This document shows, piece after piece, positions 1-10,900 of a stretch of DNA of 64,000 nt. Origin of the DNA: Carya illinoinensis (Eukaryota; Streptophyta; Magnoliopsida; Fagales; Juglandaceae); assembly GCF_018687715.1 (NCBI RefSeq), contig NC_056757.1:9166001-9230000 (forward strand). The letters run 5' to 3'. The notes under the pieces were generated by a model that was not told the origin of the DNA, made no database searches, and worked only from the letters and a program-made list of their open reading frames with translations. Positions within the stretch are counted from its first letter, which is position 1; every line of letters starts with the position of its first letter. Made by a program: the position numbers and the translations under genes.

Positions 1-2
1 GG

Positions 3-567
3 GGTCCCTGGCCGCCACAAGGAGGGCCTTGTCCGCAACAAGAAGGATTTTGGCCGCAACCAGGAGGTCCTTTGCCATATCAGGGAGGGCCTTGGCCTTA
101 CCCGGGAGGATCTAGCAGCATGGTGCAAGCCGGATGCACCTATGAGCGCTTTATAGCGCATGGGACTCCACACTTCACTGGAGAAGAGGATCCGCTTCGA
201 GCTGGAAAATGGATCAAGGACCTAGAGAGAACTTTTGAGGTGTGCGGATGCACCGAGGCGCAACAACTACTCTACGCCAGCTATCTCTTGCAAGGCACTG
301 CTTCTGATTGGTGGGATACCAAGAGGGTGATGCTGGAATCAGAATTGGGATCTTTCGCTGCGGTGACTTGGCAACGCTTCAAGAAGGAGTTTAATGACCG
401 TTTCTTTCCCGCTTCGGTAAGGAAGCAAAAGGCGAGAGAGTTCTCAGATTTGGTCCAAGGGGGCGCGACAGTGGAACAGTACGCCCGGAGATTCATAGAA
501 CTTGGGCGATTTGCTCCTCACCTTATCGCCACAGAGGAGATGCGAGCTGATCGTTTTCAGGAAGGAC
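3..567 (+). pseudogene. Tekay gag, capsid fragment (copy A)
   Basis: Gag forms the virus-like particle of the retrotransposon. The frame is open from base 3, so the true start is outside the window. The first about 35 residues are five imperfect heptads of GPWPQQG type (3-107). The retrotransposon gag domain follows: residues such as GKWIKDLERTFEVCG, a GTASDWWDTKR stretch and FKKEFNDRFF match the copy B gag at 16740-16960 closely. Homology stops near 567 inside the sequence QEGL. The frame then runs into an inverted LTR head and stops at 657-659. The zinc knuckle seen in copy B at 17395-17440 is absent, so this is a 3'-truncated gag. Confidence 0.85.
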
Positions 568-796
568 TAAAAAAGAAATGTAGGAAAGAGATGAGGTCCA
601 GTCCTCACTCAGGGAAAACAAAACAAATCCGCCGAAACGAGATTAAAAACCATAAATAACTAAAAGAAATAAAACACAACATCAAACAAATAAAAACCAA
701 TTTTAAAACGCAATAAATTAAAATAACTAAACTAACATATTAATTAAAATAAAAACAACACTTCAGTGAAAATACACTCAAAAGTGGGTCATCACA
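568..796 (-). repeat. Inverted Tekay LTR head (first about 220 bp)
   Basis: Reverse complement of the start of the 3' LTR at 5855-6076. The LTR terminus TGTGATGACC reads leftward from 796. It is directly followed by an inverted polypurine tract at 797-812. The fragment ends at 568 in the A-rich complement of the LTR polypyrimidine tract, joined to gag. Confidence 0.85.
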
Positions 797-812
797 TCCT
801 CCCCCCTTAAAA
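797..812 (-). promoter_or_regulatory. Polypurine tract, inverted copy
   Basis: On the minus strand a run of A and G with seven consecutive G abuts the LTR terminus, as in the forward copy at 5841-5854. It would prime plus-strand DNA synthesis in an intact element. Confidence 0.75.
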
Positions 813-914
813 ACAAATTTCGTCCTCGAAATTTGCAAGATCAACCACCAATTTAAAGAAGCCACATAAAAACACATAAACCAACTGTGACCAAAATTAA
901 GATACATACCTTCA

Positions 915-2706
915 TTACTCAAACAAGTATGGGTACTGCTCCCTCATATCCGCTACTCACTCCCAAGAGAAGTCTTGTGCTAACGGATCTCCCCAAGCCA
1001 CCTTAACCAAAGGTATCGTCTTGGACCTCAACTGTTGCTCCTTCCAATCCATGATCTGCGACGGAACAACTTCATAGGTGAGATCCGGTTGCAACTGAAT
1101 ACCCTTTGGGTCGACGAAGCGTGGCTCTTGTTGACCAAAGCTCTTCTTCAGGGATGATACGTGGAAGACATCATGAATATTCCCAAAATATCCTGGCAAA
1201 ACAACTCTATAGGCGACGGACCCTACTTTCTCTAGAATCTGAAAAGGGCAGACATACCTCGGATCTAGCTTCCTCTTCTTACCAAAACGCTTAACACCTC
1301 TCATGGGAGAGACTTTAAGCTAAACCCAATCACCAACTTCAAAAGATAACTCTCTCCTCCTGGTATCAGCGTAACTTTTCTGGCGACTCTGAGCTGCCGC
1401 CATTTTATCTCTGATGATCCGGACTTGGCTTTGCATCTCTTGAATTATTTCGGGTCCAATTATCCTACTCTCCCCGACTTCATCCCAACACAAGGGCGAC
1501 CTGCACTTTCTTCCATAAAGAGTTTCATAGGGAGCCATCTGAATGGTCGCATGGAAGCTGTTATTATATGCAAACTCGATGAGCGGCAAGTGGTTTTCCC
1601 AACTCCCCTGAAATTCCATGACACATGCTCGCAACATGTCTTCAAGAGTCTGAATGGTGCGCTCTGACTGGCCGTCTGTCTGTGGGTGGTATGCAGCACT
1701 GAACTTTAACTTAGTACCCAAAGCTGCCTGTAAACTCTTCCAGAACTGTGACGTGAACCTCGGGTCTCGATCCGACACTGTACTCTTTGGTATGCCGTGC
1801 AGCCGCACTATCTCCTTGACATACAAGCGGGTCAACTTACCCAAAGAGTCGGTGTTATTAACAGGCAGAAAATGAGCACTCTTCGTTAACCGGTCAACAA
1901 TCACCCAAACAGAATTTTTCCCACTAGGCGTTCTCGGCAAACCCACTACAAAGTCCATCGTGATGTCATCCCATTTCCACTCAGGAATAGGGAGGGGTTG
2001 GAGCATACCTGCAGGTCTCTGATGCTCGGCCTTCACTTGACGGCATGTGTGGTATTTCTCAACATATAAGGCAATATCCTTCTTCATTCCATCCCACCAG
2101 TAATTTTTCATCAAGTCCCGATACATCTTTGTACTGTCGGGATGAACTGAATAAGGGGCCGCATGAGCTTCTGCCATGATCCGTTCTTTGAATTCTGAGT
2201 CCTTTGGGACCACTCTGCGATCTCGAAACCGAAGTATCCCATCGTTATCCATGCTATAATGCAACGGCCCTCGAGATTTTCTGACTCTTTTTCTGATGTT
2301 CAGCAGCTTCGGATCCTTCCTTTGGAGAGTCTTCAATTCTTCAAAATCAGTTACCCGAATATCAAGAACTGAAGATAAAATCTCTTCTTGCTGCGAACTC
2401 TCTATAAGGAGCCTTCTCATCCCACAAAGCAACGAATCCAATTCTGACGGCTCGGCTTCATCTTCCAGGTGTGACTTCCGGCTTAAAGCATCAGCAACTA
2501 TATTAGCCTTCCCCGGATGGTACTTGATCTCACACTGATAGTCACTGATTAGCTCTAGCCATCGCCTCTGCCTCATATTCAAATTTTTCTGGGAAAACAA
2601 ATGCTTCAAGCTCTTGTGATCAGTAAATACCTCGCAAGCTTCCCCATACAAGAAGTGCCGCCAGATCTTGAGAGCAAAAACAATCGCAGCCAATTCTAGA
2701 TCGTGC
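915..2706 (-). pseudogene. Tekay RNase H end, integrase and chromodomain, inverted (copy A)
   Basis: Minus-strand translation begins inside RNase H ([23 protein letters not shown]). It continues through the integrase HHCC zinc domain, the core ([27 protein letters not shown]) and the C-terminal GPF-like region. It ends in a chromodomain-like segment with LRSKTIPLVKVAWGD. The natural stop appears to be TAA at 915-917 after EQYPYLFE, an end that forward copy A has lost. One stop (TAG) interrupts the frame at about 1318-1320, after the DWV motif. At 2706 the sequence flips to forward protease/RT in the middle of RNase H, with a few bases of AATT shared at the junction. It differs from the forward copy (4000-5800) by scattered substitutions, so it is not an identical duplicate. 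Confidence 0.85.
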
Positions 2707-5700
2707 GTCGGATAATTAGCTTTCAGCTTCCAGATGGTGATTGTCTGGAATTTGCAGGGAGTAAATTAAAAGAAAAGCCGATAATTATATCGGTGATTCA
2801 AGCAAGAAGAGAGATTGCATGGGGAGCAGATGCATTCTTGGTTCAGATGGTGTCCACGCCGTCTGAGAAGAAGTCGTTGGCAGACATTCCAGTTGTGGAA
2901 GAATTTCCCGATGTGTTTGTGGATGACTTGCCCGAACAACCCCCTGTTCGGGAAATGGAGTTTGTTATAGACTTAGAACCTGGAGCGGCTCCTGTGCATA
3001 AAGCTCCTTATCGCATGGCACCGGCTGAATTAAAAGAGTTGAAGACTCAGTTGCAAGAGCTGGTAGAGAAGGGATTTATTCAGCCTAGTACGTCACCGTG
3101 GGGTGCACCAGTTTTATTTGTTAAAAAGAAAGATGGAACCCTCCGTATGTACATTGACTATCGGGAATTGAACAAGGTGACCATCAAAGATAAATATCCT
3201 CTCCCGCGGATAGATGATTTATTTGATCAGCTTCAAGGAGCAGCCGTATTCTCTAAAATTGATCTCAGGTCGGGATACTACCAGCTGAGGATCAGAGACA
3301 AGGATGTGCCTAAAACTGCCTTCAAGTCAAGGTATGGGCATTATGAATTTAAGGTGATGCTGTTTGGGTTAGCTAATGCCCCTGCTGCTTTCATGGATTT
3401 GATGAATCGAGTATTTCGACCTTATCTGGATTCCTTTGTGGTAGTATTTATTGATGATATTCTGATTTATTCCGGAGATGTCGAAGAGCATGTGTATCAT
3501 CTTCGCCTGGTACTTGGAAAATTGAGAGAATACCAGTTGTACGCCAAGCTCAGCAAGTGTGAATTCTGGTTGGAAGAAGTTAAATTTCTTGGGCATGTAA
3601 TTTCCCGAGACGGAGTGGCTGTTGATTCTAGTAAGGTAGAAGCCATTTTGTCATGGCAGCGCCCGACTACAGTGTGCGAGATTCGGAGTTTCTTGGGGCT
3701 CGCCGGATACTACCGAAGATTTGTAGAGGGTTTTGCTCGCCTATCCGGACCTCTCACAGCTTTGACTCGGAAGAATACAAAATTTGTTTGGTCAGATAAA
3801 TGTGAGAGAAGCTTCCAAGAATTAAAGAACAGGTTGACGACAGCACCAGTGTTAGCGCTCCCAGAACCGCATAAGCCATTCATAGTCTTCAGTGATGCGT
3901 CTAAGTTTCGTTTGGGGTGTGTCCTTATGCAGGAAGGACGGGTTGTAGCCTATGCATCTCGTTAGCTAAAGGACCATGAGAAGAATTATCCGACGCACGA
4001 TCTAGAATTGGCTGCGATTGTTTTTGCTCTCAAGATCTAGCGGCACTTCTTGTATGGGGAAGCTTGCAAGGTATTTACTGATCACAAGAGCTTGAAGCAT
4101 TTGTTTTCCCAGAAAAATCTGAATATGAGGCAGAGGCGATGGCTAGAGCTAATCAGTGACTATCAGTGTGAGATCAAGTACCATCCGGGGAAGGCTAATA
4201 TAGTTGCTGATGCTTTGAGCCAGAAGTCACACCTGGAAGGTGAAGCCGAGCCGTCAGAATTGGATTCGTTGCTTTGTGGGATGAGAAGGCTCCTTATAGA
4301 GAGTTCGCAGCAAGAAGAGATTTTATCTTCTGTTCTTGATATTCGGGTAACTGATTTTGAAGAATTGAAGACTCTCCAAACGAAGGATCCGAAGTTGCTG
4401 AACATCAGAAAAAGAATCAGAAAATCTCGAGGGCCGTTGCATTATAGCATGGATAACGATGGGATACTTCGGTTTCGAGATCGCAGAGTGGTCCCAAAGG
4501 ACTCGGAATTCAAAGAACGGATCATGGCAGAAGCTCATGCGGCCCTTTATTCAGTTCATCCCGGCAGTACAAAGATGTATCGGGACTTGATGAAAAATTA
4601 CTAGTGGGATGGAATGAAGAAGGATATATTGCCTTATATGTTGAGAAATGCCACACATGCCGTCAAGTGAAGGCCGAGCATCAGAGACCTGCAGGTATGC
4701 TCCAACCCCACCCTATTCCTGAGTGGAAATGGGATGACATCACGATGGACTTTGTAGTGGGTTTGCCGAGAACGCCTAGTGGGAAAAATTCTGTTTGGGT
4801 GATTGTTGACCGGTTAACGAAGAGTGCTCATTTTCTGCCTGTTAATAACACCGACTCTTTGGGTAAGTTGACCCGCTTGTATGTCAAGGAGATAGTGCGG
4901 CTGCACGGCATACCAAAGAGTACAGTGTCGGATCGAGACCCGAGGTTCACGTCACAGTTCTGGAAGAGTTTACAGGCAGCTTTGGGTACTAAGTTAAAGT
5001 TCAGTACTGCATTCCACCCACAGACAGACGGCCAGTCAGAGCGCACCATTCAGACTCTTGAAGACATGTTGCGAGTATGTGTCATGGAATTTTAGGGGAG
5101 TTGGGAAAACCACTTGCCGCTCATTGAGTTTGCATATAATAACAGCTTCCATGCGACCATTCAGATGGCTCCCTATGAAGCTCTTTATGGAAGAAAGTGC
5201 AGGTTGCCCTTGTGTTGGGATGAAGTCGGGGAGAGTAGGATAATTGGACCCGAAATAATTCAAGAGATGCAAAGCCAAATCCGGATCATCAGAGATAAAA
5301 TGGCGGCAGCTCAGAGTCGCCAGAAAAGTTACGCTGATACCAGGAGGAGAGAGTTATCTTTTGAAGCTGGTGATTGGGTAGTCTCTCCCATGAGAGGTGT
5401 TAAGCGTTTTGGTAAGAAGAGGAAGCTAGATCCGAGGTATGTCGGCCCTTTTCAGATTCTGGAGAAAGTAGGGTCCGTCGCCTATAGAGTTGCTTTGCCA
5501 GGATATTTTGGGGATATTCATGATGTCTTCCACGTATCATCCCTGAAGAAGAGCTTTGGTCAGCAAGAGCCACGCTTCGTCGACCCAGAGGGTATTCAGT
5601 TGCAACCGGATCTCACCTATGAAGTTGTTTCGTCGCAGATCATGGATTGGAAGGAGCAACAGTTGAGGTCCAAAACGATACCTTTGGTTAAGGTGGCTTG

Positions 5701-5800
5701 GGGAGATCCGTTAGCACAAGACTTCTCTTGGGAGCGAGTAGCGGACATGAGGGAGCAGTACCCATACTTCTCTTGGTCACAGTTGGTTTATGTGTTTTTA
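2707..5800 (+). pseudogene. Tekay reverse transcriptase, RNase H, integrase, chromodomain (copy A, forward)
   Basis: This polyprotein region copies RNA to DNA and integrates it. It starts at the protease/RT linker ([14 protein letters not shown]). Next come RT with [20 protein letters not shown] and the catalytic box [10 protein letters not shown], RNase H with FSDASKF, then integrase and a chromodomain-like end. Breaks seen: CAG to TAG at 3963-3965, TGG to TAG at 4038-4040 and 4602-4604, a 2-bp insertion near 4620, and CAG to TAG at 5093-5095. The RT motif VMPFG reads VMLFG here. Twelve bases are missing after DWV compared with the inverted copy (near 5379). The normal C-terminal stop is lost and the frame runs on into the LTR. 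Inactive. Confidence 0.9.
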
Positions 5801-5840
5801 TGTGGCTTCTTTAAGTTGGTGGTTGATCGAAATTTGTTTT

Positions 5841-5854
5841 TAAGGGGGGGAGGA
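5841..5854 (+). promoter_or_regulatory. Polypurine tract of Tekay copy A
   Basis: Purine run AAGGGGGGGAGGA lies immediately 5' of the LTR terminus, in the usual place for the plus-strand primer. Confidence 0.8.
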
Positions 5855-7946
5855 TGTGATGACCCGCTTTTTAGTGTATTTTCACTGAAGTGTTGTTTTT
5901 ATTTTAATTAATATGTTAGTTTAGTTATTTTAATTTATTGCGTTTTAAAATTGGTTTTTATTTGTTTGATGTTGTGTTTTATTTCTTTTAGTTGTTTACG
6001 GTTTTTAATCTCGTTTCGGCAGATTTATTTTATCTTCCCGGTGTGAGGACTGGACCTCATCTCTTTCCTACATTTCTTTTCTTTTTTTTTCCTTTTTCCT
6101 TTTTCCTTTTTCTCTTTTCTTTTTTTCTTCTTCTTTCTTTTTCTTTTCTTTTTTCTTCTTCTTCTCCTTCCTCCCGTGCGTCCCGCGCGATTCTCTCTCT
6201 CTACCCCCTTCTCCGTCCGTTTCTCTCTCCGCCCAGAACCACCGCCGCCGGCCGCCGTGCGGCACACCGCCCATACCATTCGAACCCCCTCCCTCCGGTG
6301 CACCTCACCACCAATTTCCAGCCCCATCCGGCCAGCCGTTTGGCCGGAAAACCCCTTCAAAGCCCCACAGTTTTTGGCTCGATTCGCCGCCGTCGCTCCA
6401 CCTCCGGCCACCATTTCTTCACCACTTCATCACCGGTCCCTTGCCGTCCTAACCCACCTATTTTCGGCCTCCAACGACCACCGGAACAGCTCCCACGAGC
6501 TAGCTTTCCTTTTTGGGAAATTCGGCCTCTCTCCGGCGTTTCAGCTGCCACCCACGGCCAACCACCACTTCCAATAGCTTCACAATCATCCCTAGACCAT
6601 TCCCTATCAATCCCAAGCCCTGGTTTGTCCCCATTCAAAAGTGGGTATTTCACAACCCACGGCCACAGTGATTTTTCACTGTAACGTTGCTTTTTCTCCG
6701 CCGTTTGCAACGCCGGGTGTTTTCTAAAATTACCGTATAGCGCTGTAAGTATTTTCCAAACCCTATTTTCAGATTTAAATATATATTGCTCATTCAATTT
6801 ATTCTATCTGCTGGTTGGTTGATTCTGGACTGAGTCCGAGGAGTTCGGGGGTCGGATGGATGAAGGACGGAGTTGCTTGATTTATTGAGTTATGGTTGGT
6901 TGATTGTGTTGTGCATTGATATTGCATTTGCATGGTGCATGCACGTGTATTTACTTTATTTGAGAAATCCTGTTTTGCTGGCGTGAATGGATTTTCGGGT
7001 GCGTGTGTCTCACGAGCCCAAGCCGGGATGGGTTACTATCTCGGTGGAGCTCCTCTGGTCACTCGGGAGTGGATAAAACTGAGTGACATCCCCTGAGTTG
7101 TTGCAGGGCGATGACCGGATCGCACGATACGGTAACGCTGTCGTGTCGACTCCGTGGTCCTTAGAGTGGCGGGGACTAGAAGATGGCCTGGCCAGGTACG
7201 CGCTGGGCATCACTCATGTAGGTGTCACATGCGTGGTCGTTACCTGTGGTGTGGCACAGAGCCAGGGTGTGCGGATGATCCCTAGGGGAGATCATGGTGC
7301 ATGCATAACCGGAATGTTTTTATGATTTTCGTATGTGGGCCATTTTCTGGGGAAAATGGCGATGTTGGTTTTCGAGGCTTTTGATCCATTTTCTGGGAAA
7401 ATGGTGGTTTGGGCCATTATCTGGGATAATGGCGAGGCTTGGTTTTGAGGATATGTTTTTTATGGGCCAAATGAGTTGTTTTGGCGTGCGTGGTAAAAAT
7501 GTGGTTTTGCGGGACATGTGCATTGGCTTTTCTTGCATCCATGTTGTTTGAGTTCTATGTGTTTTTATCTGGTGGTGTTTGGGTTTTACTTACCTGTGGT
7601 ACCATTTTTGGTTCCGTAGCTTTTGGTGCAGAGTTCGAGGATGAGGAGGAGGAGGCTGAGCCCGAGGATGCGGCTCCGTCGGGTTGCTGATGTTATGTTT
7701 TGTATTTGATATTATATTATATTCGTGCTTTGTAATATTTATTTATGTATGTTTTTGAATAGCTTTGTATTAAACAAGAAAAATTCTGGTACTTAGTTAT
7801 TGACTTGCTTTTCGCTGCGTATTTCTCGTGCACGTTGTTGCTTTTACACACACTTGGCTCACGTCAATAGGATGATGACCCGTGATGTCATCGTCCGGAC
7901 GTCTCGATTTTCCCGTGTCCGTGCATGGGGATTTGGGGGCGTCACA
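5855..7946 (+). repeat. 3' LTR of Tekay copy A (2092 bp)
   Basis: Starts TGTGATGACC directly after the polypurine tract and ends GGGGGCGTCACA, giving TG...CA ends. It aligns along its length with the LTRs at 14146-16219 and 30950-32722 and, inverted, 24490-26566. Content: AT-rich head, T/C tract at 6060-6180, GC-rich part 6180-6560, then the segment with three hairpins at 7339-7433. The lysine/arginine-rich minus-strand and proline-rich plus-strand frames at 6025-6680 are by-products of these biased tracts, not genes. Confidence 0.9.
7339..7433 (+). other. Three consecutive hairpins inside the Tekay LTR
   Basis: Three near-perfect palindromes follow each other: 7339-7360 (GCCATTTTC/GAAAATGGC arms), 7386-7404 (CCATTTTC/GAAAATGG) and 7413-7433 (GCCATTATC/GATAATGGC). 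The set recurs in the other LTRs (15600-15699, about 25002-25095 inverted, about 32101-32200). Function unknown; RNA structure in the transcript is one possibility. Confidence 0.8.
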
Positions 7947-7951
7947 CTTCC

Positions 7952-10900
7952 GCTCCTCCTCCTCCTCCTCCTCCCTCCTCTGACTCCTACTCCTACTCTA
8001 ACTCTAATTCATACTCCTACATTTACGCCTTCTTTTCATCTCCATCTCATCCTTCCTCTACTTCTCACGACGACGACTCCACTCATTCTCCTACTCCTAC
8101 TCCAACTCCCTACTCTCATTATTTCACATTCTCATCCTCCTCTTCATTTTACTTTGGTTTTGGGTGAGTGTGGGTGCATGTGCAGGAGTGTGTATTCATG
8201 TGCATGTGAGTGGGTGGGTGAATGTGTGTGCTTATTTGTGTGTGCACGTGGGTTGTGTGCTTGTGTGTGATATTTGATGGAAATCGTATATATATAGGAG
8301 GAACTCAAATTGGACATCTACAAGTTCTACAAGCATGCAAAGGTCTTATCTCTTACTTTTTTACTAGTCTTTTCTCATTTTCTCTTTCTATTTTATCTTT
8401 ATTAGTGATATTTATTCAGTTGAAGCTTTAAGGAGCTTCTTTTAATACAAGTAATACTCTTACTTGTGCATGCAAAGGTCTTAGCTCTTACTTTTTTACT
8501 AGTCTTTTCTCATTTTCTCTTTCTATTTTATCTTTATTTGTGATATTTATTCAGTTGAAACTTTAAGGAGCTTCTTTTAATACAAGTAATACTCTACAAA
8601 GCAATTGTTTTTGTTTTTGTTTTTCCCCATTACAGACAATAATGACAAGGAACATATTTTTTGGCCTTCGTGGTATAATTTTGCTAAAGTGGTCGAATTT
8701 GACATTCTGATGGCTTCTTCAATAAGGTATAATTTATTTATCAATGTTATTTTTGAAATTATGTTCCTTTTTGGTATAATGGAGTCTACTTCAATAATTT
8801 TTTATTTACTAGGAAATATTTATATTTATGTTATTAATCTAAAAATTCCCATCTTCTCCCATTCTCAGCTGCCGTCGTCGTCGTCGACATCATCTTCTTC
8901 TTCTACTCCTCCTTCTCCTCCTCCTCCTCCTCCACCTCCTCCTCCTCCTCCTACTCCTACTTTAACTCCTACGCCTTCTCTTCATCTTTTTCTCATCCTT
9001 CCTGCACTTCTCCTCTGACTCCTCTCCTACTCATACTCCTGCTCCAACTACATACTCTCATTTCTTCACATTTGCATTCTCCTATTAATTTTCCTTTGGT
9101 TTTCAATGGATGTGGGCATGGGTCCATGTGCAAGGGTGTGTGTTCATGTGCATGTGAGTGGGTTTGTGAGTGTGCGTGCTTATTAACGTGTGCGCTTGTG
9201 TATAGTATTCGATTGAAATTGTATGTAGGAGGAACTCAGCTTTGACATCTACAAGTTCTACAACCATGCAAAGGTATTGTGCCTTACTTTTTTTACCAGT
9301 CTTTTCTCATTTTCTCGTTCTATTTTTCTTTATTTGTGATATTTATTTGGTTCAAACATTATCTTAGAGGAACTCCAAATAGGTGTTTTTTTTTTTAATA
9401 CAACTAATACTCTACAAGGCAATTGCTTTTTATATTTGTTTTTCTCCATCATAGAGAATAATGACAAGGAACATATTTTTTGGCCTTTGCTCCATCATAT
9501 AAGAAGGTGCATGAATTTTGCTAAAGTAGTTGCATCCAACATTCTAATGGCTTCTTCAATAAGGTATATTTTATTTATCAATGTTATTTTTTAAATTATG
9601 TTCTTTTTTGGTATAATGTAGTTTGCTTCAATAATTTTTCATTTAATAGGAAATATTTATATTTATGTTATTAATCTAAAAATTCTAATTTTTTCTTCAT
9701 TTTTCTTAATTTCTCACACTCTCCTCCGCCATCACCATCATCTTCTTCTTCTACTCCTTCCTCTACTTCTACTCTTTCCATTCCTCCTCCTCCCCCTCCT
9801 CCTCCTCCTCATCCAAGGACATCCTCCTCCACCTCGTCCTCCTCCTCCTACTCAACCTCTGACTTCTATGCCTTCTCTTCATCTTCTTCTCCTCCTTCCT
9901 CTACTCCTCATCCTCCTCCTCCGGCTCCTTTCCTACTCCAACTCCCTACTCTCATTTCTTCGCATTCCCATTCTCCTTTTCATTTTGCTTTGGTTTTGGG
10001 TGGGTGTGGGTGTGGGTGTGGGAGCATGTGTAGGGGTGTGTGTTCATGTGCGTGTGAGTAGGTGGGTGAGTGTGCATGCTTATTCAAGTGTACATGTGAG
10101 TTGTGTGCTTGTGTGTGGCATTCAATTGAAATTGTGTGTAGGAGGAACTCAACTTGGACATCTACAAGTTCTACAACCATGCAAAGGTATTGTGCCTTAC
10201 TTTTTACCAATCTTTTCTCATTTTCTCTTTCTATTTATCTTTATTTGTGATATTTATTTGGTTGAAACTTTATCTTGGATGAAGTCCAATTAGGTGTTTT
10301 TTTAAATGCAAGTAATACTTTAGAAGGCAATTTCTTCTTCTTCTTTTTTTGTTTTTCTCCATTACAGAAAATAATGACAAGGAAAATATTTTTTGCCTTT
10401 GTTCCATCATATAAAAAGGGTGCATGAATTTTGCAAGAGTAGCCACGTCCAACATTCTGATGACTTCTTCAATAAGGTATAATTTGTTTATGAATGTTAT
10501 TTTTGAAAGTATGTTCTTTTTTGGTGTAACAAAATCTGCTTCAATAATTTTTCATTTACTAGGAGATATTTATATTTATGTTATTAATCTAAAAGTTCTA
10601 ATTTTTTCTTCATTTTTCTCAACTTCTCCCATTCTCTGCCACCATCGTCTTCTTCTTCTTCTTCTACTCCTTCCTCTACTTTTACTCTTTTCGTTCCTAC
10701 TCCTCCTCCTCCTCCTCCTCTTCCTCCTCCTCCTCCTCCGACTCCTACTCAACCTCAGACTCATACGCCTTCTCTTCATGTTCTTCTCATCCTTCCTCAA
10801 CTTCGCCGCCTCCTCTGACTCCTTTCCTACTCCAACTCTCTACTCTCATTTCTTTGCATTCCCCATCCTGCTCTTCATTTCGCTTTGGTTTTGGGTGGGT

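Larger units (their letters stand above)
1..7946 (+). mobile_element. Tekay/Del-type Ty3-gypsy chromovirus, copy A (5' end outside window, internally rearranged)
   Basis: Order seen: forward gag (3-567), inverted block with LTR head, polypurine tract, integrase and RNase H (568-2706), forward RT-RNase H-integrase-chromodomain (2707-5800), polypurine tract and 3' LTR (5855-7946). Lineage is inferred from the FIDD reverse transcriptase, the integrase C-terminal chromodomain-like tail and close similarity to copy B, which has an initiator-Met primer site. The 5' LTR and left target duplication lie outside the window. The right flank CTTCC at 7947 is array sequence, so this element also inserted into the tandem array. 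The block between gag and RT that should hold the zinc knuckle and protease is missing and is replaced by the inverted block. Confidence 0.85.

Noticed and set aside
6025..6680. Long plus- and minus-strand frames rich in Pro/Ser/Phe or Lys/Arg/Glu in the Tekay LTR (also 14335-14823, 26144-26470)
   Set aside because: They arise from the LTR's T/C tract and GC-rich block, are not conserved between LTR copies, and show no domain.
8605..9018. Frames with runs of Pro, Leu or Ser in the tandem array as extensin-like genes
   Set aside because: They come from CTC/TCC microsatellite-like tracts and differ in frame and length between units.
10000..10080. TG-rich tract as telomere-type repeat
   Set aside because: It is irregular GTGTG/GGGTG sequence, not the plant TTTAGGG unit.
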